Shown: positions 1 to 9,025, numbered from the stretch's first letter. The stretch is 64,000 nt of DNA from Microtetraspora glauca (GCA_001570385.1 BBYL01000010.1:310001-374000); one strand, 5' to 3'. Notes: generated by a model not told the origin, from the letters alone. Program-made: numbers and translations.

Positions 1-1663
1 GCATGATCGCGTCCTTCTCCTCCGGTGGGAGCTTGCCGTGCAGGACTCCCACCCGCATGCCGTGCAACGGGCCCTCGGCGAGCATCTCCGCCACGTCGAG
101 GACCGCCAGCGGCGGCCTGCGCTCCTCCTCGCCCTTGTCGAGATCGCCCTCGTCGCCCTCCTGCTCACCGATGCGGGGGCAGACGATGTACGCCTGGCGG
201 CCCAGCCCGACCTCCTCGCGCACCCGTTCCCAGGTGCGGTCGAGGAAGTGCGGCTTCTCCGCGGCCGGCACCACGTGCGTGGTGATCGGCGCGCGGCCGG
301 ACGGCAGCTGGGACAGCGTGGAGATCTCCAGGTCGCCGAACACGGTCATCGCGACCGTCCTCGGGATGGGTGTGGCCGTCATGACCAGCACATGGGGCCT
401 GCCGCCGCCGCCCTTCTCGCGGAGCGCGTCGCGCTGTTCCACACCGAAGCGGTGCTGCTCGTCCACGACGAGCAGGCCGAGGTCGGCGAACTGGACGTGC
501 TCCTGGATCAGGGCGTGGGTACCGACCACGATCCCCGCCGCGCCCGAAGCGGCGTCCAGCAGGGCCCTCCTCCGCGCGGCCGTGCCCATGGAGCCCGTCA
601 GCAGGGCCACGGCCGTGCCGCCGAACATGCCGCCGGTCGCGAGGTCTCCGAGCATGCCTGTGATCGACCTGTGGTGCTGCTGGGCCAGGACCTCCGTCGG
701 GGCGAGCAGCACCGCCTGACCGCCGGAGTCGACCACCTGGAGCATGGCGCGCAGCGCGACCACCGTCTTGCCCGCGCCCACCTCTCCCTGCAGCAGCCGG
801 TGCATGGGGTGCTCGCGGGCCAGGTCCGCCGCGATCTCCTCGCCGACCTGGCGCTGGCCCTCGGTCAACTCGAAGGGCAGCCTCTCCTCGAAACCGTGCA
901 GCAGGCCGTCGGGCCGTCCCGGGCGCGGCCGGGCAGGCCACGCGGACGCCGCCAGCCTGCGCCGGACCAGCACGGACTGGAGCAGGAACGCCTCGTCGAA
1001 CTTGAGCCGCCTGCGGGCCAGGGTGATGTCGGCGTGGCTCCTCGGCCGGTGGACGTGGCGGAGCGCCACCTCCAGTTCCGGGAGGTCGTGCCTTCGCCTG
1101 ATGTCGGGCGGGAGCGGGTCGTCGAGCGTCAGCACGTCGAGCACGGTGCGTACGGCGCGGCGGATCGTCCACGTCGCCAGGCCCTGCGCCGAGGGGTAGA
1201 TGGGCACCGGCGCGGCGGCGAACTCCGCCGCGTCCTCGGTCTCCTCGGTCTCGTATTCGGGATGGGTCAGGGACACCCGGCGCCGGCCGCTCGGCAGGGG
1301 GAAGACGTTGACCTTGCCCGAGAACATCGCCTCGGTGCCGGGGGCCAGCCGTTGCTCCGCCACGTATCCGCCCTTGCCGAAGAAGGCCAGGTGCAGCCGC
1401 TCCTCACCGTCGGTCACCTCGACGTCCAGCCAGGTGCCCTGCCGGTTCTTCATCGGCCGGCGTTGCAGCGCCGCCACCCTGGCCACGACGGTGACATGCT
1501 CGTCGTGCTCCAGGGACGAGATCGGGGTCAGCTCTCCTCGGTCCGCGTACCGCCGCGGGTAGTGCCGGAGCAACTCCCCCACCGTGGCGATGCCGAGCGC
1601 GCGCTCCAGCGGGCCGGCGGTCCTGCCGAGCGCCCGCTTGAGCGGCTCGTCGAACCTCGTCAT
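1..1663 (-). CDS. recG: ATP-dependent DNA helicase RecG, 5' part only (gene runs off the left edge)
   Basis: The visible 554 residues match RecG, the superfamily 2 helicase that remodels stalled replication forks and Holliday junctions. An N-terminal wedge/OB region (about residues 1-200) is followed by the helicase core. The core shows Walker A GEVGAGKTVVA near residue 290, the DEAD-box variant DEQH near 395 and the motif TATPIPRT shortly after. The ATG at 1663 has a GAGGGGGG ribosome site 4-5 nt upstream and starts with MTRFDEPLKRALG, a normal RecG beginning. The C-terminal helicase lobe and TRG motif lie outside the window. The gene is upstream of nothing else visible on its strand, and the DAK-domain gene at 1886-3463 precedes it in the same direction, a common actinobacterial arrangement. 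Confidence 0.95.
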   Translation of the reverse strand, partial: MTRFDEPLKRALGRTAGPLERALGIATVGELLRHYPRRYADRGELTPISSLEHDEHVTVVARVAALQRRPMKNRQGTWLDVEVTDGEERLHLAFFGKGGYVAEQRLAPGTEAMFSGKVNVFPLPSGRRRVSLTHPEYETEETEDAAEFAAAPVPIYPSAQGLATWTIRRAVRTVLDVLTLDDPLPPDIRRRHDLPELEVALRHVHRPRSHADITLARRRLKFDEAFLLQSVLVRRRLAASAWPARPRPGRPDGLLHGFEERLPFELTEGQRQVGEEIAADLAREHPMHRLLQGEVGAGKTVVALRAMLQVVDSGGQAVLLAPTEVLAQQHHRSITGMLGDLATGGMFGGTAVALLTGSMGTAARRRALLDAASGAAGIVVGTHALIQEHVQFADLGLLVVDEQHRFGVEQRDALREKGGGGRPHVLVMTATPIPRTVAMTVFGDLEISTLSQLPSGRAPITTHVVPAAEKPHFLDRTWERVREEVGLGRQAYIVCPRIGEQEGDEGDLDKGEEERRPPLAVLDVAEMLAEGPLHGMRVGVLHGKLPPEEKDAIM

Positions 1664-1885
1664 GCGCCCCCCTCACGTGACGGGACCGTGCCCCGCCCGG
1701 CGACTGAACACGGCACGGCGACCGCACGCTCGCGGCACTCCGCGCGGTGACCGGTAAGCGCGCGGTCATGGAAATAAGTTCTACCGCCGGTCACCGACAG
1801 AAATCACCTCGCGCGGCGGTCCTGTTCAGCGACTCTGCCAGTCGCTCCGCCGATCCGCCTGCGATCGGCCGCCTGCTCCTACGGT

Positions 1886-3463
1886 TCATTCGACGCCGAT
1901 GAGAAGCGGGTAGCCGCCCTGTCCCCCCTCGTAGACGACCACCTCGATGTCCGGGCGGACCCGCGCCAGATGGTCCCGTACGGCTCCCGCCGGAGTCTCG
2001 GAGGGATCGGCGCCGGTCACCAGCGTCACCATCTCACTGCTCGACGACATCATGCGGTCGGCCACCTGGACCGCCACATCGGCGACGGCGCCGCCGATGA
2101 GGGCCACGTCGCCGTCGACGACGCCGAGCACGTCACCGGGACGGCACAGCCCCGCGCTGGTCACGGCCTCGCGGTCCGCCACCCACACGTGCCCGTGCCG
2201 GGTGTGGCCCGCCGCGTCGGTCATGGCCACCACGTCGTCGTCGAAGCGGCGCAGCGGATCGTGCACGGCCAGAGCGGCGAGGCCCTGGACCGACGCCTTC
2301 GTCGGCAGCACGCTGACCGTGAGCCCCTCCTCGCGGGCGATCTCGGCGGCGGCCGCGGCCACCGCCTGGGCGCCGGCGTCGTTCGGCAGCACCGCGACCT
2401 CGCTTCCGGCCTCCCTGATCGCCGCGAGCACGGCGGCGAGCGGCGGGTTCGCTCCGGGCTCACGCCGTACGACCACGGCCCCGGACCGGCGGAAGAGAGC
2501 GGCGAGGCCGTCCCCCGCCGCGACGGCGACCACCCCGCGCGCCCGGGCCGGTTCGTGGATGCGACCGCCGAGGTACGTCACGCGGACGCGGTGCGGGCGA
2601 CCGGCCGCGAGTCCCGCCTCGATCACGGCGCCGGCGTCGTCCGCGTGGATGTGCACGTTCCACAGACCGTCACCTCCCACGATCACGAGCGAGTCGCCGA
2701 GCGCGTCGAGTTCGGTCCTGAGCCGGCCGATCGCCGCCTCCGGCGCGTCCAGGAGGTACATCACCTCGTATCCGGGCGCGGACGCGTGAACGTCCTCCCG
2801 CGCCTCGTCGACGGGCACCCGGCCGGGCGGGGCCGGGATCTCGTGCCGCTCGCTGAACGCCTCGGCGACCACCTCGGCCAGGGTCTCCAGGATGATCACG
2901 AGCCCGGCGCCGCCCGCGTCGACCACGTGGTTCCTGGCCAGCACGTCGAGCTGGCCCGTGGTCCGCCGCAGCGCGCCGCGCGCCTCCTCCGCGGCGACCC
3001 GTGCCACCTCGCCGAGGTCGTCCGAAGCATGCCGTACGGCCTCCGCCACGGCGGCCAGGACGGTGAGCACGGTCCCCTCGACCGGACGGACCACGGCGGC
3101 CCTGGCCATCTCGGCGGCCCGCAGCAACGCCCGGCGCAGGTCGGCTCCCCGCCCCTCCGCCATCCCGAGCACCTCGGCCAGGCCGCGTATCGCCTGGCTG
3201 ACGATCACCCCCGAGTTTCCGCGGGCACCGAGCAACGCGCCGTGGGCGAGCGTCTGCCACGTCCTGTCGCGGCCCGCGTCACCGGGCAGGCCGTCCACCG
3301 CCTCGGCCGCGGAGAGGACGGTGAGGTGCAGGTTGGTGCCGGTGTCCCCGTCAGGGACGGGAAAGACGTTGAGCGCGTCTATCTCCGCCCTCGCGCGGCC
3401 GAGAGCGTCCGCGCACCGGCGCGACCAGCGGCGTACGGCGGGCGGATCGAGCACCTCAAGCAT
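1886..3463 (-). CDS. DAK2/DhaL-domain protein, FakA (YloV)-like kinase
   Basis: The 525-aa protein has an N-terminal DhaL/DAK2 fold with the nucleotide/metal motif NVFPVPDGDTGTN at residues 32-44. The Asp residues of DGD are those that bind Mg-ATP in dihydroxyacetone kinases. The C-terminal half (about 240-525) is the extension found in FakA/YloV proteins. In Firmicutes FakA phosphorylates fatty acids bound to FakB. In actinomycetes the substrate is less certain, so the fatty-acid kinase role is inferred from family only. The ATG at 3463 was chosen because MLEVLDPPAVRRW matches the usual start about 30 residues before the DhaL motif. It lies between recG (same strand, 222 nt downstream) and rpmB (divergent), a conserved neighbourhood in Actinobacteria. 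Confidence 0.85.
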   Translation of the reverse strand: MLEVLDPPAVRRWSRRCADALGRARAEIDALNVFPVPDGDTGTNLHLTVLSAAEAVDGLPGDAGRDRTWQTLAHGALLGARGNSGVIVSQAIRGLAEVLGMAEGRGADLRRALLRAAEMARAAVVRPVEGTVLTVLAAVAEAVRHASDDLGEVARVAAEEARGALRRTTGQLDVLARNHVVDAGGAGLVIILETLAEVVAEAFSERHEIPAPPGRVPVDEAREDVHASAPGYEVMYLLDAPEAAIGRLRTELDALGDSLVIVGGDGLWNVHIHADDAGAVIEAGLAAGRPHRVRVTYLGGRIHEPARARGVVAVAAGDGLAALFRRSGAVVVRREPGANPPLAAVLAAIREAGSEVAVLPNDAGAQAVAAAAAEIAREEGLTVSVLPTKASVQGLAALAVHDPLRRFDDDVVAMTDAAGHTRHGHVWVADREAVTSAGLCRPGDVLGVVDGDVALIGGAVADVAVQVADRMMSSSSEMVTLVTGADPSETPAGAVRDHLARVRPDIEVVVYEGGQGGYPLLIGVE

Positions 3464-3681
3464 GAACGCCGCCCCTTCGATGACATGGCCCGCACACGTG
3501 GCGCCGTCCCGATGCGCTACCGTTGGTCGCTACGAGATTATCCCCGTTCGCCGGGATCCCGTTTGGCGTGCAACGGCCGACATCGGATATCCTCGTGTGG
3601 CCAGCCGGTTGTCCCGGCACGCTCGGATGAGCCGCTCTTGGCGGACCGGGCCGATTCGACTGATCTGAAGGAGCGATGACC

Positions 3682-3867
3682 GTGGCTTCCGTCTGCGACG
3701 TCTGCGCTAAGAAGCCGACTTTCGGCAACAACGTCTCCCACTCGCACCGCCGCACCCGCCGCCGCTGGAACCCGAACATCCAGACCGTGCGCGCGACGGT
3801 CAACGGGACGCCGAAGCGGATGAACGTGTGCACTTCCTGCATCAAGGCGGGCAAGGTCACCCGCTGA
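3682..3867 (+). CDS. rpmB: 50S ribosomal protein L28, zinc-ribbon (C+) form
   Basis: A 61-aa basic protein starting [17 protein letters not shown], the classical bL28 beginning. CDVC near the N-terminus and CTSC near the C-terminus form the four-cysteine zinc ribbon, so this is the zinc-containing paralogue. An ATG two codons earlier (3676) lies only 2 nt from the AAGGAG ribosome site at 3668-3673, whereas the GTG at 3682 is 8 nt away. The GTG also gives the family-standard start, so I use 3682. C+ ribosomal proteins are often zinc-regulated when a C- paralogue exists elsewhere, which cannot be judged here. A strong hairpin terminator follows directly. Confidence 0.95.
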   Translation: MASVCDVCAKKPTFGNNVSHSHRRTRRRWNPNIQTVRATVNGTPKRMNVCTSCIKAGKVTR

Positions 3868-3881
3868 CCCAGCTCTTCCGG

Positions 3882-3911
3882 AGCCCGTCACCGATCCGGT
3901 GACGGGCTTTC
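3882..3911 (+). terminator. intrinsic terminator after rpmB
   Basis: A perfect 12-bp stem (AGCCCGTCACCG at 3882-3893 with its complement at 3897-3908) has a 3-nt loop and a short T run. It starts 14 nt after the rpmB stop, so rpmB is probably a single-gene transcript. Confidence 0.85.
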
Positions 3912-3968
3912 GTGTTGTCCGGGCCAGACGTTTCGTGTCGTCCGGGCCGGACCCTTCCTGTCGTCGGG

Positions 3969-4013
3969 ACCGGACCCGGCCGGGCCCGCTTGGCGTGGCG
4001 GGCCCGGGTCCGG
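3969..4013 (-). terminator. GC-rich hairpin at the 3' end of thiD, next to degenerate 22-nt repeats
   Basis: A long GC-rich inverted repeat (ACCGGACCC...GGGTCCGGT outer arms, GGGCCCGC/GCGGGCCC inner arms) ends 1 nt before the thiD stop on the minus strand. It could act as a U-poor terminator. Just to its left, 3909-3980 holds three imperfect copies of a unit of about 22 nt resembling TTTCGTGTCGTCCGGGCCGG. Confidence 0.5.
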
Positions 4014-4814
4014 TCATCCGCCGGTCCGCCAGCGCCAGGCGTGGTCCACGGGGCCGATGCCCGCGCCCAGGGGGAAGCCGTGCGCGATCGCCCCCGTGAC
4101 GTACTCCTTGGCCTGCCGTACGGCCTCCGGCAGGTCGTCACCGAGGGCCAGGCGGGAGGCGATGGCCGAGGCGAGCGTGCATCCGGTTCCGTGCGTGTGG
4201 CGGTTGTCGTGGCGCTCGGCGGCGAAGCGATATCGCCGATCGCCGTCGGTCAGCAGGTCCACCGGCTCGCCGGGGAGGTGGCCGCCCTTGATCAGGGCCC
4301 AGGTGGGCCCGAGCGCGAGCACGGCCTCCGCCGCGCGTGGCAGGTCGTCCTCATCCTCCACCTTGACCGAGGTGAGCTGCTCGACCTCCCAGAGGTTCGG
4401 CGTGACCACCGTCGCCACCGGAAGCAGCAGCTCCTTCATGGTCTCGACGGCCTCGGGGGCGAGAAGCGAGTCCCCGTGCTTGGAGACGCCGACCGGATCG
4501 ACCACGATGGGCGCCGCAACGCTCGCGAGGGCTCCGGCGACCGTCTCCACCAGCGTCGGAGAGGCCAGCATCCCCGTCTTGACCGCCTGGACCCCGATGT
4601 CGCCGAGCACGGAGTCGAGCTGGGCCCGGACCGCCTCCGCCGGCAGCTCCCAGTAGCCCTGGACGCCGAGCGAGTTCTGCGCGGTCACGGCGGCGATGAC
4701 GCTCATGCCGTGCACTCCGAGGGCCAGCATCGTCTTGAGGTCGGCCTGGATTCCGGCGCCGCCGCCGGAATCGGAACCGGCGACGGTGAGCACGCGTGGA
4801 GGAGTGGAGGTCAT
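4014..4814 (-). CDS. thiD: hydroxymethylpyrimidine/phosphomethylpyrimidine kinase ThiD
   Basis: A 266-aa ribokinase-fold enzyme that phosphorylates HMP and HMP-P, the pyrimidine precursor of thiamine. Diagnostic motifs are [17 protein letters not shown] at the N-terminus, KTGML in the middle and the C-terminal anion-hole segment [15 protein letters not shown]. The frame is open for about 105 more codons upstream, but that stretch has no homology-like features. The ATG at 4814 ([17 protein letters not shown]) puts the substrate motif where ThiD proteins have it. The upstream neighbour on the same strand is thiL, 133 nt away, so the two thiamine kinases probably form one transcription unit. No TPP riboswitch motif is visible ahead of either gene. 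Confidence 0.93.
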   Translation of the reverse strand: MTSTPPRVLTVAGSDSGGGAGIQADLKTMLALGVHGMSVIAAVTAQNSLGVQGYWELPAEAVRAQLDSVLGDIGVQAVKTGMLASPTLVETVAGALASVAAPIVVDPVGVSKHGDSLLAPEAVETMKELLLPVATVVTPNLWEVEQLTSVKVEDEDDLPRAAEAVLALGPTWALIKGGHLPGEPVDLLTDGDRRYRFAAERHDNRHTHGTGCTLASAIASRLALGDDLPEAVRQAKEYVTGAIAHGFPLGAGIGPVDHAWRWRTGG

Positions 4815-4947
4815 GGTCCTATCAAACCAGGCGACGTCTCCAGCCCGGCCGGGCGGTGAACCGGCCGGTCCGCCGGAGAGGTCGTCCCCCGGACGGTGAA
4901 CAGACCAGATCCGCCGGAGAAGCCCCCCGCTCTCGCGGACGCTCATG

Positions 4948-5829
4948 TCATCGGAAGTGATCCCAGCCGCCGGCGGTGCCGGACCGGCCGGTGACGTGGA
5001 CCCCCTTGCCCTCGATGACCCGGCCCACCACCAGCCAGGGGGACGGAAGGCGTACATCACCGGGGAAGGCGGCGGCGAAGGCGTGGTCGTCGCCTCCCGT
5101 GAGGACCCACTCCAGCGGGTCGGCTCCAAGGTCGCGGGCGGCTTCGGCGAGTGCGGGGGCGACCGGGAGCGCGGCCGGATCCAGCTCGATCCCGGTGCCG
5201 CTCGCCTCCGCGATGTGGCCGAGATCCTGCAGGAGACCGTCGCTCACGTCGAGCATCGCGGTGGCGCCGAGCCGGGCCGCGCCGGGACCGCAGGCGTACA
5301 ACGGCCGCGGCCGGCGGTGGGCGTCCACCAGGTCTCCGCCGTCCGCCCGGCCGGCCTGGAGCAGCGCGAGTCCCGCCGCGGCGTGGCCGAGGCGGCCCGC
5401 GATGGCGACGACGTGGCCGGGGCGGGCCCCCGACCTGGTCACCGGCTGTCTTCCGCCGAGGTCGCCGAGCGCGGTGACGCCGAGCACCACCGTGTCGGAC
5501 CTGGAGATGTCACCTCCCGCCACGCTGGCGCCGACGAGCGCGCACTCGTCGCGGAAGCCGTCGGTCAGAGCGTCCAGCCAGTCCGTCGTGACGTCGGCGG
5601 GCAACCCGAGACCGACGAAGATCGCTGTCGGTTCAGCCCCCATGGCGGCGATATCGGAAAGATTCTGAGCTGCGGCTTTACGGCCAATGTCATAGCCACT
5701 GGACCAATTACGACGGAAGTGCCTACCCTCGATTAGGAGATCCGTACTCACGACGACCCGGCCGTCCGGAGCGCTCAGGATGGCGGCGTCGTCTCCAGGT
5801 CCGAGCAGTACGGCCGCACCCTGCGGCAA
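4948..5829 (-). CDS. thiL: thiamine-monophosphate kinase ThiL (start uncertain, probably begins at 5883)
   Basis: ThiL makes thiamine diphosphate from thiamine monophosphate. Visible motifs are LLGPGDDAA and [11 protein letters not shown] (metal/substrate loop), [11 protein letters not shown] and TGGDDHAF, covering the whole PurM-like fold. The coordinates use the first conventional start, TTG at 5829. The reading frame, however, continues upstream with the family N-terminus TVGDLGEFGVIGRIAGR. That stretch runs back to a TAG at 5895-5893 with no ATG, GTG or TTG. An ATC codon at 5883-5881 has an AGGGG element 6 nt upstream and gives an N-terminus of normal ThiL length. I infer a non-canonical ATC start, or alternatively a sequence error. 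It is transcribed away from the Lrp-like gene at 5948. Confidence 0.88.
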   Translation of the reverse strand: MPQGAAVLLGPGDDAAILSAPDGRVVVSTDLLIEGRHFRRNWSSGYDIGRKAAAQNLSDIAAMGAEPTAIFVGLGLPADVTTDWLDALTDGFRDECALVGASVAGGDISRSDTVVLGVTALGDLGGRQPVTRSGARPGHVVAIAGRLGHAAAGLALLQAGRADGGDLVDAHRRPRPLYACGPGAARLGATAMLDVSDGLLQDLGHIAEASGTGIELDPAALPVAPALAEAARDLGADPLEWVLTGGDDHAFAAAFPGDVRLPSPWLVVGRVIEGKGVHVTGRSGTAGGWDHFR

Positions 5830-5947
5830 TCGCCCAGCGATACGTCCAATTACACCGAATTCGCCAAGATCTCCGACTGTGATGGCACACCCCTAGTGCA
5901 TTCGAGGTACGGTACGCTCCGGCACTGATCTCTATCCGGAGGGCGTT

Positions 5948-6181
5948 ATGGTGCAGGCCTACATCCTTATCCAGACCGAGGTCGGCAAGGCCGCCAATGT
6001 GGCCGGCCAGATAGCCGGGATCAGCGGTGTCACCCAGGCAGAGGATGTCACCGGCCCTTATGACGTCATCGTGCGGGCCGAGGCCCGCAACGTCGACGAG
6101 CTGGGCAAGCTGGTCGTCGCCCAGATTCAGGCGGTTGAGGGCATCACGCGTACTCTTACATGTCCGATCGTGCACATCTGA
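5948..6181 (+). CDS. stand-alone Lrp/AsnC ligand-binding (RAM) domain protein
   Basis: A 77-aa protein made only of the alpha/beta RAM domain of Lrp/AsnC regulators (MVQAYILIQTEVGKA at the start, GPYDVIVRAEA in the middle), with no helix-turn-helix. Stand-alone RAM domains assemble as dimers or rings and bind amino acids. They may act as sensors or modulate full-length Lrp proteins (family knowledge). GGAGGG 4 nt before the ATG supports the start. It is transcribed with the DUF3515 gene that follows after 11 nt and is divergent from thiL. The ligand cannot be told from sequence. Confidence 0.85.
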   Translation: MVQAYILIQTEVGKAANVAGQIAGISGVTQAEDVTGPYDVIVRAEARNVDELGKLVVAQIQAVEGITRTLTCPIVHI

Positions 6182-6192
6182 CCTGGGAAGAG

Positions 6193-6627
6193 ATGCGAAG
6201 ACTGATCCCCGCGGCCGGGGCCCTGGCCGTACTGTCCCTCGCGGCATGCTCCGGCGCGGTGCGGGTGGACCCGCCCACGCCCGCCGGAGCCGCCGCGTCG
6301 GCGTGCCAGAAGCTCGCGACCGCGCTGCCCTCCCGGCTCGACGGCGCGGAGCGGGTGGAGAGCGAGCCCCGCTCGCCGTACGTGGCGGTGTGGGGGGCGG
6401 GTGAGATCGCCCTGCGCTGCGGAGTGGACCGGCCCGCCTCGATGGCCGCGACCGACCAGGTCTCCGACCTCGACGGCGTCGCGTGGTACGCCGACCCCAA
6501 ACGCTCGACGCTGTTCACGGCGATCAACCGGGAGGCGTACGTCGAGGTGACCGTCTCCGGGAAGCATGTCCCCGGAGAGGTCCTGGTGGATCTGGCGGGC
6601 CCGATCAAGTCGTCCGTCCCGGAGTGA
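6193..6627 (+). CDS. DUF3515-family putative lipoprotein
   Basis: A 144-aa protein with a short signal peptide ending in a lipobox (LSLAAC, Cys about residue 19), so probably a membrane-anchored lipoprotein. The rest is the small DUF3515 domain of Actinobacteria, with two conserved cysteines (ACQKL and LRCGV) and YVAVWGAGEIAL. Function is unknown. Proteins of this type commonly lie between thiL and ddl. An alternative ATG at 6160 would overlap the preceding gene and put 11 polar residues before the signal peptide. ATG 6193 gives MRRLIPAAGALAVL, a proper signal sequence. It converges on ddl with only 9 nt between the stops. Confidence 0.8.
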   Translation: MRRLIPAAGALAVLSLAACSGAVRVDPPTPAGAAASACQKLATALPSRLDGAERVESEPRSPYVAVWGAGEIALRCGVDRPASMAATDQVSDLDGVAWYADPKRSTLFTAINREAYVEVTVSGKHVPGEVLVDLAGPIKSSVPE

Positions 6628-6636
6628 CGGGACGGC

Positions 6637-7755
6637 TCAGCGCAGCCCGGCCGGGCGGTTGAGCGCGAGCTGGAGCAACCGGTCGACGAGCTCGGCGTAC
6701 GACAGTCCGGTCGCGGCCCAGAGCTGCGGCGCGACCGAGAGCGACGTGAAGCCCGGCATCGTGTTGATCTCGTTTAGGACGAGCTCCCCCGAGGACGTGT
6801 AGAAGAAGTCCACCCGCGACAGGCCCTCGCAGGAGAGCGCCTCGAACGCCTGGACGGCCATCGCCCGCACCGCCTCGGCGGCCTCCGCCGGGATGTCGGC
6901 GGGGGCGTCGAGCGCCATCTGGTCGGGGTAGTACTTCGCCTCGAAGTCGAAGAACTCGCGCTCGCCCCGGACCAGCACCTCGCCGGGGACGCTCGCCTCC
7001 GGGGGCGCGTCGCCGAGGGACTCGAGCACGGCGCACTCGATCTCCCTGCCGACGATCGCGGCCTCGACCAGCACCTTGGGGTCGTGCTCGCGGGCCAGCT
7101 CGATCGCGGTCTCCAGCGACTCCGGGTCGTACGCCTTCGAGATGCCCTGGGACGAGCCGGCGCGGGCGGGCTTGACGAACACCGGCCAGCCGAGCTCCTC
7201 GACCTCCTTGAGCACCCTCCCGCGGTCGGTGCGCCAGTCGCGGTCGCGGACGACGACGAACGGCCCGACCGGGAGCCCCGCCGCCTTGAGCACGAGCTTC
7301 ATGTACGCCTTGTCCATGCCGACCGCGCTCGCCAGAACGCCGGAGCCGACGTAGCGCACCCCGGCCATCTCCAGGAGTCCCTGGATGGTGCCGTCCTCGC
7401 CGAACGGCCCGTGCAGCATCGGGAAGACCACGTCCACCTCGCCGAGGGACCGCGGGATCTGCCCGGGGTCCAGCGCGACGAGCGATCCGGAGTCGGACGG
7501 CAGGGCGAGGGCCGTGCCGGACTCGGTCACGACCGGCAGTTCACCTTCCTCGATGGCGTAACTCTGCCCGTCGGACACCAGGACCCAGCGCCCGTCCTGT
7601 GCGATGCCGACCGGAATGACCTCGTACCGCGATCGGTCGATCACGCTGAGCACGCTGCCCGCGCCCATCAGCGACACCGCGTGCTCGGAATTGCGACCGC
7701 CGAAGACGACGGCGACTCGAATCGGCCGGGAAGGCACCTCGCGCTGCTCGTTCAT
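6637..7755 (-). CDS. ddl: D-alanine--D-alanine ligase
   Basis: A 372-aa ATP-grasp enzyme that makes D-Ala-D-Ala for peptidoglycan. Seen: VVFGGRNSEHAVSL at the N-terminus, VFPMLHGPFGEDGTIQGLLE, VFVKPARAGSSQGISK (ATP binding) and the C-terminal metal/substrate segment RVDFFYTSSGELVLNEINTMPG. The omega-loop segment FEAKYYPD keeps the Lys-Tyr typical of D-Ala-D-Ala ligases rather than the Van-type D-lactate variants, so there is no sign of built-in glycopeptide resistance. It follows the Cys/Met-type PLP gene by 40 nt and is probably co-transcribed with it and gpsA. A TACATT element 8 nt before the ATG could allow an additional, near-leaderless promoter. Confidence 0.95.
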   Translation of the reverse strand: MNEQREVPSRPIRVAVVFGGRNSEHAVSLMGAGSVLSVIDRSRYEVIPVGIAQDGRWVLVSDGQSYAIEEGELPVVTESGTALALPSDSGSLVALDPGQIPRSLGEVDVVFPMLHGPFGEDGTIQGLLEMAGVRYVGSGVLASAVGMDKAYMKLVLKAAGLPVGPFVVVRDRDWRTDRGRVLKEVEELGWPVFVKPARAGSSQGISKAYDPESLETAIELAREHDPKVLVEAAIVGREIECAVLESLGDAPPEASVPGEVLVRGEREFFDFEAKYYPDQMALDAPADIPAEAAEAVRAMAVQAFEALSCEGLSRVDFFYTSSGELVLNEINTMPGFTSLSVAPQLWAATGLSYAELVDRLLQLALNRPAGLR

Positions 7756-7795
7756 GATGCTCGAATGTACCGCTTCCGGACGTGGAACCTGCTTG

Positions 7796-9025
7796 TCAGG
7801 CCCGCGTGTGGCTGCCGGCGCGTACGGCGTCGAGTGCCTGGGTCACGTCCACGATGAGATCCTCCGCGTCCTCCAGCCCGATCGAGAACCGTACGGCTCC
7901 CGCGTCCACACCGGAGAGCGCCTCGTCAGGATGGGCGGCCGAGGCGAGATGCACGGCCGTGGTGCGGGTCCCGCCGAGGGACCCGGCGAGCCGGGTGAGC
8001 CGCAGGGCGTCGGCGAGCGCGGCGCCCGCGTCGTACCCGCCGTGGACGGTCACGGTGACGCAGCCGCCGAACCGGGTGCCCTCCGGGCCGGAGTCGAACA
8101 GGTGCCGGGCGAGCTGGTGGCCGGGATGGGCGGGCAGCCCGGGATAGTCCACCCGGCGCACCGCCGGATGCTTGGCCAGCGAGGCGGCGAACACCATCGC
8201 GGTCGAGCACATCCGGCGCACCCGCAGCGTCATCGTCTCCATGCCCCGGCGCAGCAGGAAGGCGTCGTCCGGGGACAACGACCCCCCGGTGTCGACCCGG
8301 ATCTCACGGATCAGGTTGATCAGGTCGGGCCGTCCGACGACCACGCCGCCGGCGCAGTCGTCGTGGCCGCCGACGTACCTGGTGGCCGAGTGGACGACCA
8401 GATCGGCTCCGTGCTCCAGCGGCCGGCACACGACCGGTGTGGCGAGGGTCGAGTCGACCACCAGCAGCGCTCCGGCGTCCCTGGCGAGCCGGTAGAGGCC
8501 CCGGATGTCGGCCACCGCCATCGTCGGGTTGGCCAGCGTCTCGGCATAAATGATCTTCGTGGTGGATCGTATCGCCCGATGGACGCGACGCAGGTCCGAA
8601 TAGTCCACGAAATCGGTGGCGATCCCGAACCGGGACAGCACGTTCGTGAGCAGGGAGTGGGTGCCGCCGTGGACGGGAGCGGGCGCGAGGACGTGCGTCC
8701 CCGCGCGCAGGAAGGTCAGGAACACCGCGGTCGTCGCGGCCATGCCCGAGGGGAACGCCTGGCCGGCGACGTCCTCGGGCGCGGCGGCGCCCTCCATCGC
8801 GGCCATGGCCGCGGCGAACGCGGCGACCGTCGGGTTGTCGGCCCGATCCGAGGCGAGACCCGATGACCGGGCGGCCGCCGACTCGGCGTCTCCGGGGGAA
8901 CCGGGGAGGTTCCAGCCGGAGGTCCGCCACACGGGCTGGCCCGTCGGGGCCTCGCGCGGAAGCGGAGGCGCCGGCAGGTGGACCGCCCGGGAGTTCTCCC
9001 CGAGCCTCCTGCGCCCGCGCCTCAT
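7796..9025 (-). CDS. Cys/Met-metabolism PLP-family protein with the catalytic lysine replaced by arginine
   Basis: The 409-aa protein aligns throughout with cystathionine gamma-synthase/lyase enzymes: PLP-stacking and loop segments, ADIRGLYRLARDAG, VVDSTLATPVVCRPLEHGAD, VDYPGLPAHPGH, SLGGTRT and the C-terminal RFSIGLEDAEDLI. The hallmark SATKY, whose Lys forms the Schiff base with PLP, reads SATRY here: codon AGG at 8380-8378, Arg216. The phosphate-binding Tyr of the YxR motif is also changed (Ser59-Asp-Arg61). Ordinary transsulfuration activity is therefore unlikely and the annotation cystathionine lyase would mislead. It could be a pseudoenzyme with a structural or regulatory role. The reading frame is intact. 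It starts 4 nt after gpsA ends and precedes ddl, so it sits inside a housekeeping operon. Confidence 0.85.
   Translation of the reverse strand: MRRGRRRLGENSRAVHLPAPPLPREAPTGQPVWRTSGWNLPGSPGDAESAAARSSGLASDRADNPTVAAFAAAMAAMEGAAAPEDVAGQAFPSGMAATTAVFLTFLRAGTHVLAPAPVHGGTHSLLTNVLSRFGIATDFVDYSDLRRVHRAIRSTTKIIYAETLANPTMAVADIRGLYRLARDAGALLVVDSTLATPVVCRPLEHGADLVVHSATRYVGGHDDCAGGVVVGRPDLINLIREIRVDTGGSLSPDDAFLLRRGMETMTLRVRRMCSTAMVFAASLAKHPAVRRVDYPGLPAHPGHQLARHLFDSGPEGTRFGGCVTVTVHGGYDAGAALADALRLTRLAGSLGGTRTTAVHLASAAHPDEALSGVDAGAVRFSIGLEDAEDLIVDVTQALDAVRAGSHTRA

Noticed and set aside
4815..5129. Extension of ThiD by about 105 N-terminal residues
   Set aside because: The added stretch is Pro/Ser/Arg-rich, overlaps thiL and has no homology-like features; ATG 4814 gives the standard ThiD length.
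6637..7755. Ddl as a vancomycin-resistance D-Ala-D-Lac ligase
   Set aside because: The omega-loop keeps the Lys-Tyr of ordinary D-Ala-D-Ala ligases and no vanH or vanX gene adjoins.
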